Program-made: the position numbers and the translations under genes
Shown here: positions 24,390 to 33,911 of the stretch, piece after piece
Position numbering within the stretch: the first letter of the stretch is position 1
Layout: each line of letters opens with the position of its first letter
Origin: Bacteroidia bacterium
Lineage (GTDB): Bacteria > Bacteroidota > Bacteroidia > J057 > JADKCL01
Reading direction: 5' to 3'
Length of the DNA stretch: 64,000 bases
NCBI GenBank assembly: GCA_020635905.1
Contig: JACJYV010000003.1
Span: forward strand, 496,001-560,000
The notes under the pieces: generated by a model
Seen by the model: the letters and a program-made list of their open reading frames with translations, nothing else
Told to the model about the DNA's origin: nothing
The model's database searches: none

Positions 24390-25151
24390 ATGCGCAAAAA
24401 AATTGTTGCCGGCAACTGGAAAATGAACCTCACCTGGGATGATTCCCAGGCTTTGGCCATGGAACTGGCTATGTTGCAATCCACCCAGGGCCAGTCTGGC
24501 CCTGAGATGATTCTGGCACCCGCTTTTCCCAATCTGGTGGCAGTCGCGCAAGCGATCAAAGGTGCCGCAGGCATGCATCTGGCTGCACAGAATGTGCATC
24601 AGGCGGCCTCGGGCGCTTACACGGGCGAGGTTTCCGTTTCCATGCTGAAAAGCGTTTCCTGCACACATGCCATCATTGGGCATTCTGAGCGACGCCAATA
24701 CTTTGGCGAAAGCAATCAGCTTTTGGCCCAAAAGATTAACTCCGTTTTGCAGGCGGGCCTGACCCCCATTTACTGTTTCGGGGAAACTCTGGAGGAGCGG
24801 GAAGGCGAAAAAACCTTCAAGGTGATCGAAAGCCAGCTACGGGAAGCAACCTTTCACCTGAACTCAGATCAATTTTCCAGTCTGATCCTGGCGTATGAGC
24901 CAGTTTGGGCCATTGGCACGGGCAAAACCGCCACTCCTGAGCAAGCGCAGGAAGTGCATGCTTTTGTGCGCAAACTGATTGCAGATCAGTTTGGAACAGC
25001 CCTTGCAGATGGGGTTTCCATCCTTTACGGGGGTTCGGTCAAAGCGGATAATGCGAAAGAATTATTTTCTCAGCCCGACATTGACGGTGGATTGGTGGGA
25101 GGCGCCAGCCTCAAAGCCAGTGAGTTTGCGGCGATTGCCCGCTCGTTTTAA
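24390..25151 (+). CDS. tpiA: Triosephosphate isomerase
   Basis: TpiA interconverts dihydroxyacetone phosphate and glyceraldehyde-3-phosphate in glycolysis. At 253 residues it is full length. Substrate-binding N9/K11 (GNWKMN), the electrophile H98 (IIGHSERR), the catalytic base E170 (AYEPVWAIGTGK, with the mobile loop right after it) and the phosphate-binding YGGSVK and GGLVGGASL loops are intact. It is cytoplasmic and probably active as a homodimer. It is likely co-transcribed with the GlmU-like gene upstream. Confidence 0.98.
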   Translation: MRKKIVAGNWKMNLTWDDSQALAMELAMLQSTQGQSGPEMILAPAFPNLVAVAQAIKGAAGMHLAAQNVHQAASGAYTGEVSVSMLKSVSCTHAIIGHSERRQYFGESNQLLAQKINSVLQAGLTPIYCFGETLEEREGEKTFKVIESQLREATFHLNSDQFSSLILAYEPVWAIGTGKTATPEQAQEVHAFVRKLIADQFGTALADGVSILYGGSVKADNAKELFSQPDIDGGLVGGASLKASEFAAIARSF

Positions 25152-25348
25152 CCTTCATTTTTTCTGTCCAACTATCCAGCATCAGATTGCATGGATCTGG
25201 ATTTGTTTGCAATAAATCCTGCCTCGGGGAATAGGGAAGATATTTTTTAAATTTTTTGACCTGGTTTACAATAATTCAAAAGAAAATTCGTTACAAAATT
25301 CAATTCCCTGATTTTCTGCCCTTCCTTCACAGGTCAAATACAGCTCCC

Positions 25349-25939
25349 ATGATCTCAGGAAGTAGCATTTTCCCCTTAATTTCATTTTTAACCGTCCTGA
25401 TTTTTTTAATTTCAGGCTGTCAAAATCCGTCAATGGAATCCAACTCCCTGTACCAAACCTGGAATCCTTCTTTTCTCAGCAGCAGCCCCGATGCCCTGGA
25501 TCGCTACCATGTGTTGATCGACAAAAGTGATTTCGTACTCACCCTTTATTTTGACACAGTCAGGGTGAAAAGCTACCCCATTGTACTGGGAGGCAACCCC
25601 GCGGACGACAAGCGGATGGAAGGGGATGGATGTACTCCTGAAGGGATTTTTGGGATTCGCAATAAATATCCTCACGCCAAATGGTCACGTTTTATCTGGG
25701 TGGATTATCCCAATGAGGATTCCTGGCGCAAGCATAACGCCTCCAAAGAGGCGGGTGAAATCCCCGAAGATGCAACAATTGGAGGTGAAATCGGCATTCA
25801 TGGCGTGCCCGAAGGCAAGGATCACCTGATCGACGACGGCACAAACTGGACCCTGGGCTGCATTTCTCTGAAAAACGCAGACGTGGAGGAGATTTTCAAT
25901 CTCCTGGGACCGAAAAGTACGATTGAGATCAGGAAGTAG
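25349..25939 (+). CDS. L,D-transpeptidase-like (YkuD) lipoprotein
   Basis: A 196-residue lipoprotein: the signal ends in a lipobox (LISGC), so the protein is anchored in the envelope. The YkuD domain begins at HVLIDKSDFVLTLYFD and holds the catalytic pattern HGVPEGKD ... TLGCISL, with the His and nucleophilic Cys in place. Such enzymes make 3-3 peptidoglycan cross-links or attach proteins to the wall. The frame is open to a TTG at 25256, but the ATG at 25349 places the lipoprotein signal at the N-terminus. A small hairpin with a T-rich tail follows (25951-25969). Confidence 0.9.
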   Translation: MISGSSIFPLISFLTVLIFLISGCQNPSMESNSLYQTWNPSFLSSSPDALDRYHVLIDKSDFVLTLYFDTVRVKSYPIVLGGNPADDKRMEGDGCTPEGIFGIRNKYPHAKWSRFIWVDYPNEDSWRKHNASKEAGEIPEDATIGGEIGIHGVPEGKDHLIDDGTNWTLGCISLKNADVEEIFNLLGPKSTIEIRK

Positions 25940-25950
25940 CTCTGAGCTTC

Positions 25951-25969
25951 GGGCTTCGAGCCCTCTTTT
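25951..25969 (+). terminator. Possible terminator after the YkuD gene
   Basis: GGGCT-tcg-AGCCC followed by TCTTTT, 11 nt after the stop. The stem is short. It sits in a stretch of CTTCGGGCTTCGAGC words like those at 15649 and 46506. Confidence 0.45.
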
Positions 25970-26058
25970 CACCTGTTCAATCCATTTTTGAAAGGTCAGG
26001 AAATGCCGGGCCCTACATAAAAACCCAGCCTCTTTACCTCCTCGCGACTCGTTACTCG

Positions 26059-28248
26059 TCACTCAAAGCTCAATTCGGCTGCGCCGTGGAATTTTTCCTG
26101 GATGTGATCCACCAGATCAAAATCAATTTCTCGCTTGAACAGGTTGGTTTCCCTGACTTTGATGATCACTTTGTCCCCCAGGTGAATTTCATGCCCGGTC
26201 CTGCGGCCACGGATACAATATTTTTCCTCGATGTATTCGTAGTAATCCCATTCAATATCCGCCAAACGGATCATGCCTTCGCAGCCATTTTCAGTGATTT
26301 CGGCAAAAACGCCCCATTTAGTCACCCCAGAAATCAAAGCCTGGAATTCCTGCCCGATTTTGTCTTCCAAAAATTCCACCTGCTTGTACTTGACCGAGGC
26401 CCTTTCGGCTTCAGTAGCCTTTTTCTCCATGTTGGAAGAATGTTTGCACTGCCGTTCCAGTTCGCCGGGATTTGCAGTGAATTCATGATTCAAATATTTG
26501 AACAACAAGCGGTGTACCATTACGTCGGGATAACGGCGAATGGGACTGGTAAAATGGGTGTAATGGGTAAAAGCGAGGCCATAATGGCCAATATTGTCGA
26601 TGGAATAGACGGCTTTGGCCATGGTACGAATGGCCACGGTCTGAACCACGCGTTGCTCAGGTTTGCCATCCACATCCGTGACCAGCTTATGTAGTGAGGC
26701 CGTGGTACTTTTGGCTGAACTGAGATCCAGATCGTAGCCAAAATTGGCAACAAATTCCCGCAGGCGGGTCAGTTTGTCCAGATCAGGCGTATCATGGATT
26801 CGGTAAACGAAGGGCAAAGGAGGATCCTTGCGCAGCCTGGAGACAAATACAGTTACTTGCTGATTGGCCAGCAGCATGAAATCCTCGATCAGTTTGTGGG
26901 TATCCACGCGGCGCTTGATGTAGGCCCGGATGGGCTTGCCATTTTCGTCCAGTTCGAATTTCATTTCCTGGTCCTCGAAGCCCAGACTGCCTTTTTTGAA
27001 GCGCTTTGCCCGCAATTTGTAGGCAATCTTATTGAGAATTTGCAACGCCTCGCGGTACTGATCGTCGGGTCCCTTGTCGATCAATTCCTGGGCTTCCAGA
27101 TAATCAAAACGACGATCAGAGTGGATCACCGTTTTTCCAATCCATTCCTGGTGAATTTTCCCGTTGGCATCCAGTTCCCACACGCAGGAAAAGGTCAGTT
27201 TATCCTCGTTGGGGCGCAATGAACACAGAAAATTGGAGAGCGCCTCAGGCAACATGGGCACGGTGCGATCCACCAGATAGACGGAAGTTGCCCGTTCCTG
27301 GGCTTCCTTGTCCATTTCTGAACCTGGCTTGAGATAATGGGTCACGTCTGCGATGTGGACCCCTACTTCAAAATGGCCATTTTCCAGCTTTTTGAAGGAA
27401 AGGGCATCGTCAAAGTCCTTGGCATCGACCGGGTCGATGGTGAAGGTGAGGGTGTCGCGCAGGTCGCGGCGTTTTTTGATTTCAGCGGCAGGAATCTTTT
27501 TGGAAATGGATTCTGCCTCAGCCTCCACTCCCTCGGGAAATTTGGGATCAAAACCGTACTGAAAAAGGATGGCATGCATCTCTGTTTCGTTTTCGCCAGG
27601 AGCGCCCAGCACCCTCACCACGCGGGCATCAGGACTGCGCCTTTCCCAGGAAATGAGCTCCACTACGGCTTTTTCACCGTTTTTGGCTCCTCCCCTTTCA
27701 CCTTTGGGAATGTGAAAATCAGTGGTCATTTTGTGGTCGTCGGGCACGAGGAAGGCGATGTCCCCATCCATTTTGACGGTACCCACAAAGCGGGTTTTGG
27801 CCCGTTCCACGATCTCAATTACCCGGCCTTCGGCCTTATTTCCCCGTACTGAAGGTTTGGTGACCTGCACCTTCACCTTGTCGCCAGGCATGGATTTGCC
27901 CGTTTCTGAGGGACGAATGAAAATTTCTTTGTCTGTGCCCTCTATCAGCACAAAACCCACCCCATCGCGGGTGATGTCAATGCTACCCACCACGTCAGTG
28001 GATTTGAATAAAAAGCGAAACTTACCCCGGCCATCCGTTTCGAGGATGCCTTTTTCCGCCATATCTTCAAGCAAACCAACGAGTTTCTTGTGGGAAATTT
28101 GCCCGCGCAGGTTCGCGCCAGAGGCAATTTGTTTGTTGTTAAAAAATCTGTGAGGGGCTTTTTTGAGGAAGTTTAATGAATCTTTGCGCGCCAGTGCAAA
28201 CGAAATTTCAGCCTGGCGGCGTTTTTTGTCTTTCTTCTTTTTTGTCAT
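26059..28248 (-). CDS. rnr: Ribonuclease R
   Basis: RNase R is a processive 3'-5' exoribonuclease that degrades structured RNA. The 729-residue protein has a winged-helix N-terminus (about 30-85), cold-shock domains (GSIDITRDGVGFVLIEGTDKEIF and FVGTVKMDGDIAFLVPDD), the RNB catalytic core with the aspartate cluster IDPVDAKDFDDALS near residue 275, and the HIADVTHYL motif. A C-terminal S1 domain (FQALISGVTKWGVFAEI) completes it. The N-terminus is very basic (MTKKKKDKKRRQ), as is common for RNase R tails. TAATTG lies 2 nt before the ATG. Confidence 0.97.
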   Translation of the reverse strand: MTKKKKDKKRRQAEISFALARKDSLNFLKKAPHRFFNNKQIASGANLRGQISHKKLVGLLEDMAEKGILETDGRGKFRFLFKSTDVVGSIDITRDGVGFVLIEGTDKEIFIRPSETGKSMPGDKVKVQVTKPSVRGNKAEGRVIEIVERAKTRFVGTVKMDGDIAFLVPDDHKMTTDFHIPKGERGGAKNGEKAVVELISWERRSPDARVVRVLGAPGENETEMHAILFQYGFDPKFPEGVEAEAESISKKIPAAEIKKRRDLRDTLTFTIDPVDAKDFDDALSFKKLENGHFEVGVHIADVTHYLKPGSEMDKEAQERATSVYLVDRTVPMLPEALSNFLCSLRPNEDKLTFSCVWELDANGKIHQEWIGKTVIHSDRRFDYLEAQELIDKGPDDQYREALQILNKIAYKLRAKRFKKGSLGFEDQEMKFELDENGKPIRAYIKRRVDTHKLIEDFMLLANQQVTVFVSRLRKDPPLPFVYRIHDTPDLDKLTRLREFVANFGYDLDLSSAKSTTASLHKLVTDVDGKPEQRVVQTVAIRTMAKAVYSIDNIGHYGLAFTHYTHFTSPIRRYPDVMVHRLLFKYLNHEFTANPGELERQCKHSSNMEKKATEAERASVKYKQVEFLEDKIGQEFQALISGVTKWGVFAEITENGCEGMIRLADIEWDYYEYIEEKYCIRGRRTGHEIHLGDKVIIKVRETNLFKREIDFDLVDHIQEKFHGAAELSFE

Positions 28249-28506
28249 GTCAATTAGCGTAAAGTCTTCGTCTCTAAGTCATTCTTCCCTGCATTGTCCT
28301 GACCTTGGCTACGAATAAAATCTGGTGCAAATTTAGAGATATTATCCCGATTCGCAATACTTCCCTGATCCAGCCTTAGCATCTGCGCTCCTGGAAATCC
28401 TCTGAATTTTTCCAGGTTTTTGTCCAAAACGGGCATTTAAGGCAGATTGTGATCCAAATACTCCTTTCAACCTGAACCAGAAATTTTTTATAAGGCATCC
28501 TTTCTT

Positions 28507-28514
28507 TAACTTTG
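28507..28514 (+). promoter_or_regulatory. -7 promoter element of the SBBP-repeat gene
   Basis: TAACTTTG, a perfect TAnnTTTG, 23 nt before the ATG at 28538. The rest of 28249-28506 holds no supported gene. Confidence 0.5.
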
Positions 28515-28537
28515 AAAACGTTTAAAATTAACCTTGT

Positions 28538-31500
28538 ATGAAACCATTTCTGCTCAAAACCTTGTTTTTTGCCTTTCTGCTCTCTATTTCCACTTCTTAC
28601 CTGCATGCACAGCTGGCTTTTCGGGAGAACAAAGGCCAAATGGTCGATATGGAAGGGAAAAAACTGGACGATATTTTGTTTGAAATTCCCGATCAGCCCC
28701 TGGGTGTTTTTATCAGAAAAACGGGGCTTTCCTACATATTTCATTCCCCAAAAGGCGACAGCACCTACCTTTATCGCCTTGATATGGAACTGGAAGGAGC
28801 GAATCCAAATCCTGAAACAGAATCCTTAAATGCCCTTCTGAGGGTAAATAATTATTATCTGAGTAATTGTCCAGAGGGAATAACCGGGGTCAGGGAATTC
28901 GAAAAGGTCGCCCTGAAGGAGGTTTATCCGGGTATTGACTGGATTTTATACTTCTCTGATCAGGGTTTGAAATATGATTTTCGGGTAAAACCAGGGGCGG
29001 ATCCTCGACAAATTAAACTGAAATATATTGGGGCAGATAAATTTGATTGGGATAGACATTCTGCCACTATCCATACCCGCTTTGGCAGCATCCAGGAAGG
29101 AAAACTGGCGGCCTTTCAAGGGAAGTCTGAGGTGCCTTCCTCCTTTGAGTTGCAGGATGATGTTCTCAGAATTAATTTGGGTCAATACGATAACAGTCAG
29201 GAACTCCTGATTGATCCTCCATTATTTTGGTCCACCTATTTTGGGAGTGCAAGTTCGACCGGGAATGAAGAATTATATCTGGCAGAATCAGGAACGCTTT
29301 ACCTTTCGGGCAGATCCCTGGGAACAGGATTTCCTGGCGTAAATCCCGGAAATGGAGCCTGGTACACGACATCAAATGCCGGGGGGAGCGATCTGTATAT
29401 TGCCCGCCTGAATACCAATCGCCAGATAACCTGGGCGACTTTGTACGGGGGAAGTAATTATGAAAGCTCGGCCCAATTGTACGAGGATAAATATGGCAAG
29501 CTGTGGGCATGCGGGGTAACCCAATCCACAAATTTTCCGGCTTTCAATCCGGGGGGAGGGGCATTCTATCAGGGGACCATGGGAGGAGGGACCTCAGACG
29601 GCTATTTGGTGGGATTTGATAATAATGGGGTGAGAAAATGGGCCACCTACTACGGAGGCAACAGCTATGATGAAATCATTGCCCTTGCAGGGGACTCTTC
29701 GGGCAGGATTTTCATGGGAGGCAGGTCTGCCTCCCCATCGGGTTTGACCATGGCCGATCCCGGAGGGGGAGCATACTTTAGCGGAACTTTTTACGGATCG
29801 GGTTCACAGGCAATTATTCTGGAATTTGATTCAAACTATGTTATGACCTGGGGCACCCATTTTGGGGGTTACTCAGGGGAAGAAATCCACTCCATTTTTA
29901 TTTCACCTGATCAGGATATTTTTTTGGCGGGACTTGCGGGTTACCTGTCCATCGGCCCCTTACCAATCACAAATCCTGGTGGGGGCGCATTCATTGATTC
30001 CATTGCGGACGGGCCACAGGATTTTTTCATTTTGAAATTTAATTCTAACCGGGCGCTTGAATGGAGCACCTATGTGGGAGGAACGGATAATGAGATTGGC
30101 CTGGTAACCGTATCGGGCGACACTTTAGGGCATATTTACCTTTCAGGAATTGCTACTTCCGCAGATATGCCGACCCTGAATCCAGGAGGAGGCGCCTATT
30201 TCCAGGGAAGTCGGGCTGGTGTTTCTGACATGTATATTGCAAAATTTTCAACAGAGGGAGTCATGGAATGGGCTACCTATTGTGGGGGGACGGGCACAGA
30301 AATGGTCTACCCTTTCTACAGCACAACCAGCAAGGATGGCAAATTTCATTTCCTTGGAGACTCCCAGACCAATAACTTCCCCCTGGTCAATCCCGGAAAC
30401 GGAAGTTACTACCAGGCCGCTCCCGCAGGGGGCCAGGATTTGCTTTTTGGCAGATTCGATCAGGCAAACGGACTGGAATGGTCCACTTTTGTTGGAGGAA
30501 ATGCCATAGATTATGCAGGGGGCATCCAGGTCGATCCTGCAGGAAACGTCCTCATCAGCGGGTTAACTTATTCTTCGAATTTCCCTTTGGTAAATCCTGC
30601 AAACGGGTGGTACTACAACCCTACATTTTCAGGAACCAGCAATCCTTTTATCACCCAGTTTGGCAATGCCGTGCTGTGCTCCATTCAGGCAGATTTTGGG
30701 CTTTCTTCCAGCTCAATTTGCCTGGGCGATACCCTGTTGCTGACCAATTCAAGTTCAGGAGGAACTGCCTTTTCCTGGAAACTGAATGGAAATTCTTTTT
30801 CCAACCAAAGCAATACCTCTATCGTACTGCCGCAGGCAGGCAGTCAGGTGATCGAACTGGTCATCGTGGATGGCGCCTGCCGGGATTCAATCCAGAAAAC
30901 CGTTACCGTAAATTCTCTGCCTGCCATTTCGGTTGCGGCCTCCCCCTCCAGCCTTTGCGCAGGTGACAGCACCCTACTTTCCGCTTCCGGGGGCGGTCCC
31001 AATTACAATTTCCAGGGACCCGGGCTCAATGTGAGCGGGGTAAATGTTGTGTCTTTCGCCCCGCAAAACACAGCCTGGTATTATGCCTCTTTTACGGACG
31101 CAAACGGGTGTACTGGACTTGATTCGACCCAAATTACCGTTAATTCTCTGCCCTCAATTCAAATCATGCTTTCAGCGGCGCCCCTTTGCCTTGGTGATAC
31201 CCTGGCTGTCAGCGCCGCTGGCGGCACTGGAATGTATGATTTTTCGGGCCCGGGATTTTTGGAAAGCGGCGTGGGAAGTACACAGGCCGTTCCCAATGCC
31301 TCAGGCTGGATACATGTAGCTGGAACCAGCGCTCAGGGTTGTGCAGGAAGTGATTCTGCCTTTGTCACCGTCAATGCCCTGCCTCCTGTTCCCACCATCA
31401 CTCAAAACGGCCCCCAACTGACCTCATCTGCTTCCAGTGGAAATCAATGGTTTCTGAATGGAAACCCCATTTCAGGGGCCACCAATCCAACCTTTACCGC

Positions 31501-31861
31501 GACCCAAAACGGAACTTATCAGGTCCAGGTTACCAATGCACAGGGCTGTTCTGTGCTTTCCGCGCCACTTTCCGTGGTGCTGGACGGACAGGAATCCCTG
31601 GCAGGTGAAATGGATTTAATCGTTTTTCCCAATCCAACCCAGGCTTACCTGATGATCCAAGGGACAAAATTTGAACAGAAAAACACCTCAATTGCCCTCT
31701 TTGACCAGAACGGCAGGCAATTACGCAACTGGAATTTTCCCCGGGGAATCAGCCGGGCAGGAAGCAGACTTGAGTTAGGCCCATTGCCAGCAGGACTTTA
31801 CCACCTGGTTTTGCGGGCTGAAGCTGAATTTTCCTCGTTGATGGTTCAGATTAAACCCTGA
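28538..31861 (+). CDS. Large SBBP-repeat secreted protein with T9SS sorting domain
   Basis: A 1107-residue surface or secreted protein. The signal peptide (MKPFLLKTLFFAFLLSISTSYLHAQ) is followed by an N-terminal domain with RENKGQMVDMEGKKL, common in SBBP-type proteins. Residues of about 230-720 hold seven propeller-like repeats of 65-75 residues with a recurrent NPGGGAYFQG core and W-x-T-Y-x-G-G strands. Next come PKD/Ig-like segments with paired cysteines (SSICLGDTLLL, SSLCAGDSTLL, PLCLGDTLAV). The C-terminal 85 residues are a T9SS type A sorting domain (VFPNPTQAYLMI ... LPAGLYHLVL). It would cross the outer membrane by T9SS. The function is probably adhesive, but nothing in the sequence proves this. 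Confidence 0.9.
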   Translation: MKPFLLKTLFFAFLLSISTSYLHAQLAFRENKGQMVDMEGKKLDDILFEIPDQPLGVFIRKTGLSYIFHSPKGDSTYLYRLDMELEGANPNPETESLNALLRVNNYYLSNCPEGITGVREFEKVALKEVYPGIDWILYFSDQGLKYDFRVKPGADPRQIKLKYIGADKFDWDRHSATIHTRFGSIQEGKLAAFQGKSEVPSSFELQDDVLRINLGQYDNSQELLIDPPLFWSTYFGSASSTGNEELYLAESGTLYLSGRSLGTGFPGVNPGNGAWYTTSNAGGSDLYIARLNTNRQITWATLYGGSNYESSAQLYEDKYGKLWACGVTQSTNFPAFNPGGGAFYQGTMGGGTSDGYLVGFDNNGVRKWATYYGGNSYDEIIALAGDSSGRIFMGGRSASPSGLTMADPGGGAYFSGTFYGSGSQAIILEFDSNYVMTWGTHFGGYSGEEIHSIFISPDQDIFLAGLAGYLSIGPLPITNPGGGAFIDSIADGPQDFFILKFNSNRALEWSTYVGGTDNEIGLVTVSGDTLGHIYLSGIATSADMPTLNPGGGAYFQGSRAGVSDMYIAKFSTEGVMEWATYCGGTGTEMVYPFYSTTSKDGKFHFLGDSQTNNFPLVNPGNGSYYQAAPAGGQDLLFGRFDQANGLEWSTFVGGNAIDYAGGIQVDPAGNVLISGLTYSSNFPLVNPANGWYYNPTFSGTSNPFITQFGNAVLCSIQADFGLSSSSICLGDTLLLTNSSSGGTAFSWKLNGNSFSNQSNTSIVLPQAGSQVIELVIVDGACRDSIQKTVTVNSLPAISVAASPSSLCAGDSTLLSASGGGPNYNFQGPGLNVSGVNVVSFAPQNTAWYYASFTDANGCTGLDSTQITVNSLPSIQIMLSAAPLCLGDTLAVSAAGGTGMYDFSGPGFLESGVGSTQAVPNASGWIHVAGTSAQGCAGSDSAFVTVNALPPVPTITQNGPQLTSSASSGNQWFLNGNPISGATNPTFTATQNGTYQVQVTNAQGCSVLSAPLSVVLDGQESLAGEMDLIVFPNPTQAYLMIQGTKFEQKNTSIALFDQNGRQLRNWNFPRGISRAGSRLELGPLPAGLYHLVLRAEAEFSSLMVQIKP

Positions 31862-31864
31862 TTC

Positions 31865-32683
31865 CTATACAGAAACGCCAAATTCCCTCAACGAATCATT
31901 GAGTGAGGTCTTTTTATCCGTGCTTTCCTTGCGCTGACCAATGATCAGGGCTGCAGGTACATGATATTCCCCGGCGGGAAACTTTTTGGCAATCGAACCC
32001 GGAATCACCACTGAACGGGGTGGTACATAACCTTTATATTCAACAGGTTCAGAGCCAGTCACGTCGATGATTTTGGAGGAGCCCGTAAGTACCACATTGG
32101 CACCTAAAACGGCTTCCTTACCGACTCTCACTCCTTCCACCACGATGCTGCGGCTGCCAAGAAAAGCGCCATCTTCAATGATCACGGGAGCAGCCTGCAC
32201 GGGCTCCAGCACGCCACCAATGCCCACTCCCCCACTCAGATGCACGTCTTTGCCGATCTGAGCACAACTGCCCACGGTGGCCCAGGTATCCACCATGGTT
32301 CCAGAATCGACATAAGCGCCAATATTCACGTAGGAAGGCATGAGAATCACGCCCGGGGAAATAAATGCCCCGTAGCGGGCAGTGGCTGGTGGCACCACAC
32401 GTACTCCTTTTTCCAGATAACCTGTCTTCAGAGCCATTTTATCATGGTATTCAAAGGGAGGTGTCTCAATGACCTCCATTTTGCGAATGGGAAAGTAGAG
32501 AATTACCCCTTTTTTGACCCAATCATTCACTTTCCAGCCTTCATTTACAGGTTCTGCACAGCGCAGGCGACCATTATCCAGCTCTTCAATGACCCACTCT
32601 ATCGCTTGTTGGGTTTCCTTTTCACGGATCAGTTCACGGTTTTCCCAGGCTTGTTCGATCAGGGATTTGACTTGTTCAGACAT
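31865..32683 (-). CDS. dapD: Tetrahydrodipicolinate N-succinyltransferase
   Basis: DapD succinylates tetrahydrodipicolinate in the lysine and diaminopimelate pathway. The 272-residue protein has a helical N-terminus and a left-handed beta-helix (GAFISPGVILMPSYVNIGAYVDSGTMVDTWATVGSCAQIG), with the DTWATVGSCAQIG and GAFLGSRSIVVEGVRVG segments of the family. It is the last gene of an overlapping trio: its ATG lies inside the end of the DUF4350 gene (8-nt overlap). The stop lies 3 nt from the convergent SBBP gene stop. Confidence 0.97.
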   Translation of the reverse strand: MSEQVKSLIEQAWENRELIREKETQQAIEWVIEELDNGRLRCAEPVNEGWKVNDWVKKGVILYFPIRKMEVIETPPFEYHDKMALKTGYLEKGVRVVPPATARYGAFISPGVILMPSYVNIGAYVDSGTMVDTWATVGSCAQIGKDVHLSGGVGIGGVLEPVQAAPVIIEDGAFLGSRSIVVEGVRVGKEAVLGANVVLTGSSKIIDVTGSEPVEYKGYVPPRSVVIPGSIAKKFPAGEYHVPAALIIGQRKESTDKKTSLNDSLREFGVSV

Positions 32684-33911
32684 GAATATCGAGTTTATTT
32701 CTGATGGAAAATTTTCTGATTTCGACCGCCACGGCCAGAAATTCAGGGTTTTCAGACTGGTTTGAAGCCAGATTTTTCATGATAATTTTCAATTTCTCGG
32801 CTTCAGGATTGCCCCATTTGCGGGCTGCCGCCGGGTAAAGAACTTTGGGATCGTTGAGGCCGCGGGCCGAAAGCCCCAAAGAACGGCGCAAACGGGCGCC
32901 AAAACGGTTGACCACATCGCGGTAAAGGTAGGGAATTCCTCCTTTACGGTGGTAAATGGTGGCCATGGAAGTTACAAATTCAGAAATGGAGCGGCGCGGT
33001 TCCCGCAAAATGGGCACAGGTTTGCGGTCGCGTCGCCCAAATGACCAGATGGTTAGGGCAAAGGTCAGCAGGATTCCCCAAACCATATACCTGACCTGAG
33101 GAATGGATATAGGAGTGGCCACAGATTCCATGTGAAAACCATGGTGGTATTCATCAAAAACGAAAGTTTCAGGGTTTTGCTGCCGCACCTGATTGAAAAG
33201 GGTGGTCACCAGGGTCACATTGGAGGGGAATCGCAACCCCGCATTGGTAAAGGGATGGGGATTGGAAACAAGGTAAATCCCGCCTCTTCCATAGGAAAAA
33301 TACCCTACATGGGTCTCACCCTCAGCCGTTTGAAAAATGGGGCGAATGGGCAGGGTATCTGAACTGAAATGATAGGCAAAATCCTGGTTGATCGACGAAA
33401 GGGTATGCTCAGAAAAGGACTCCCTGCGCAGATAACGTGGCAACTCCATCCCATACCAGACAGGGTCAGGCAGCGCAGGCCCAAGATCCAGAATACCATC
33501 CTCATAGGCGTCCTTATGGCCCGTTTCAGGTGTATAAACTCCCCAGTCTTCAAGAAAATTATTATAATTCCGCACACAAACGATGGCAATGGATCCGTCA
33601 AAGATCAGGTCGTTGAGGCGATCGATCTCGTCTTGAGCAAAGCCTTCCTCGGGAGCAATAAAGACGAAATTTTCCAGACTGTTTTCGTCAGTTTTATCCA
33701 GAGGGAGGTAGTTTTTACGAACTTCAAAGTCCTTTTCCCCTTCCAGAAAGGCATACAGAGCATGGGTGCCGTGGTCGTTGGTGTAATAGGTCGAAAAGTT
33801 GGGGAAAAATGAGGTTTCAGACGAATCAGAAAAGCGCATCAGATAGAAAAATCCAACCATAAAAAGCAAAACCAGGCTGGCCAGGGTCAGTATGCGACGA
33901 CGACTGTTCAT
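32676..33911 (-). CDS. DUF4350 family membrane protein
   Basis: A 411-residue protein with an N-terminal membrane helix (ILTLASLVLLFMVGFFYLM) and a second one at about 273-290 (YMVWGILLTFALTIWSF). Between them is a soluble domain with NFSTYYTNDHGTHALYAFLEG, matching the DUF4350 pattern, resembling a GATase-like or ThuA-like fold. Family members are often found with MoxR ATPases and DUF4129/DUF58 genes, none of which other than DUF4129 is present here. It overlaps the upstream gene by ATGA and dapD by 8 nt, so all three are translationally coupled. Confidence 0.88.
   Translation of the reverse strand: MNSRRRILTLASLVLLFMVGFFYLMRFSDSSETSFFPNFSTYYTNDHGTHALYAFLEGEKDFEVRKNYLPLDKTDENSLENFVFIAPEEGFAQDEIDRLNDLIFDGSIAIVCVRNYNNFLEDWGVYTPETGHKDAYEDGILDLGPALPDPVWYGMELPRYLRRESFSEHTLSSINQDFAYHFSSDTLPIRPIFQTAEGETHVGYFSYGRGGIYLVSNPHPFTNAGLRFPSNVTLVTTLFNQVRQQNPETFVFDEYHHGFHMESVATPISIPQVRYMVWGILLTFALTIWSFGRRDRKPVPILREPRRSISEFVTSMATIYHRKGGIPYLYRDVVNRFGARLRRSLGLSARGLNDPKVLYPAAARKWGNPEAEKLKIIMKNLASNQSENPEFLAVAVEIRKFSIRNKLDIHV

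Noticed and set aside
28538..31861. CRISPR-like periodic repeats
   Set aside because: The repeats encode protein repeats in one frame, vary in sequence and lack spacer structure.
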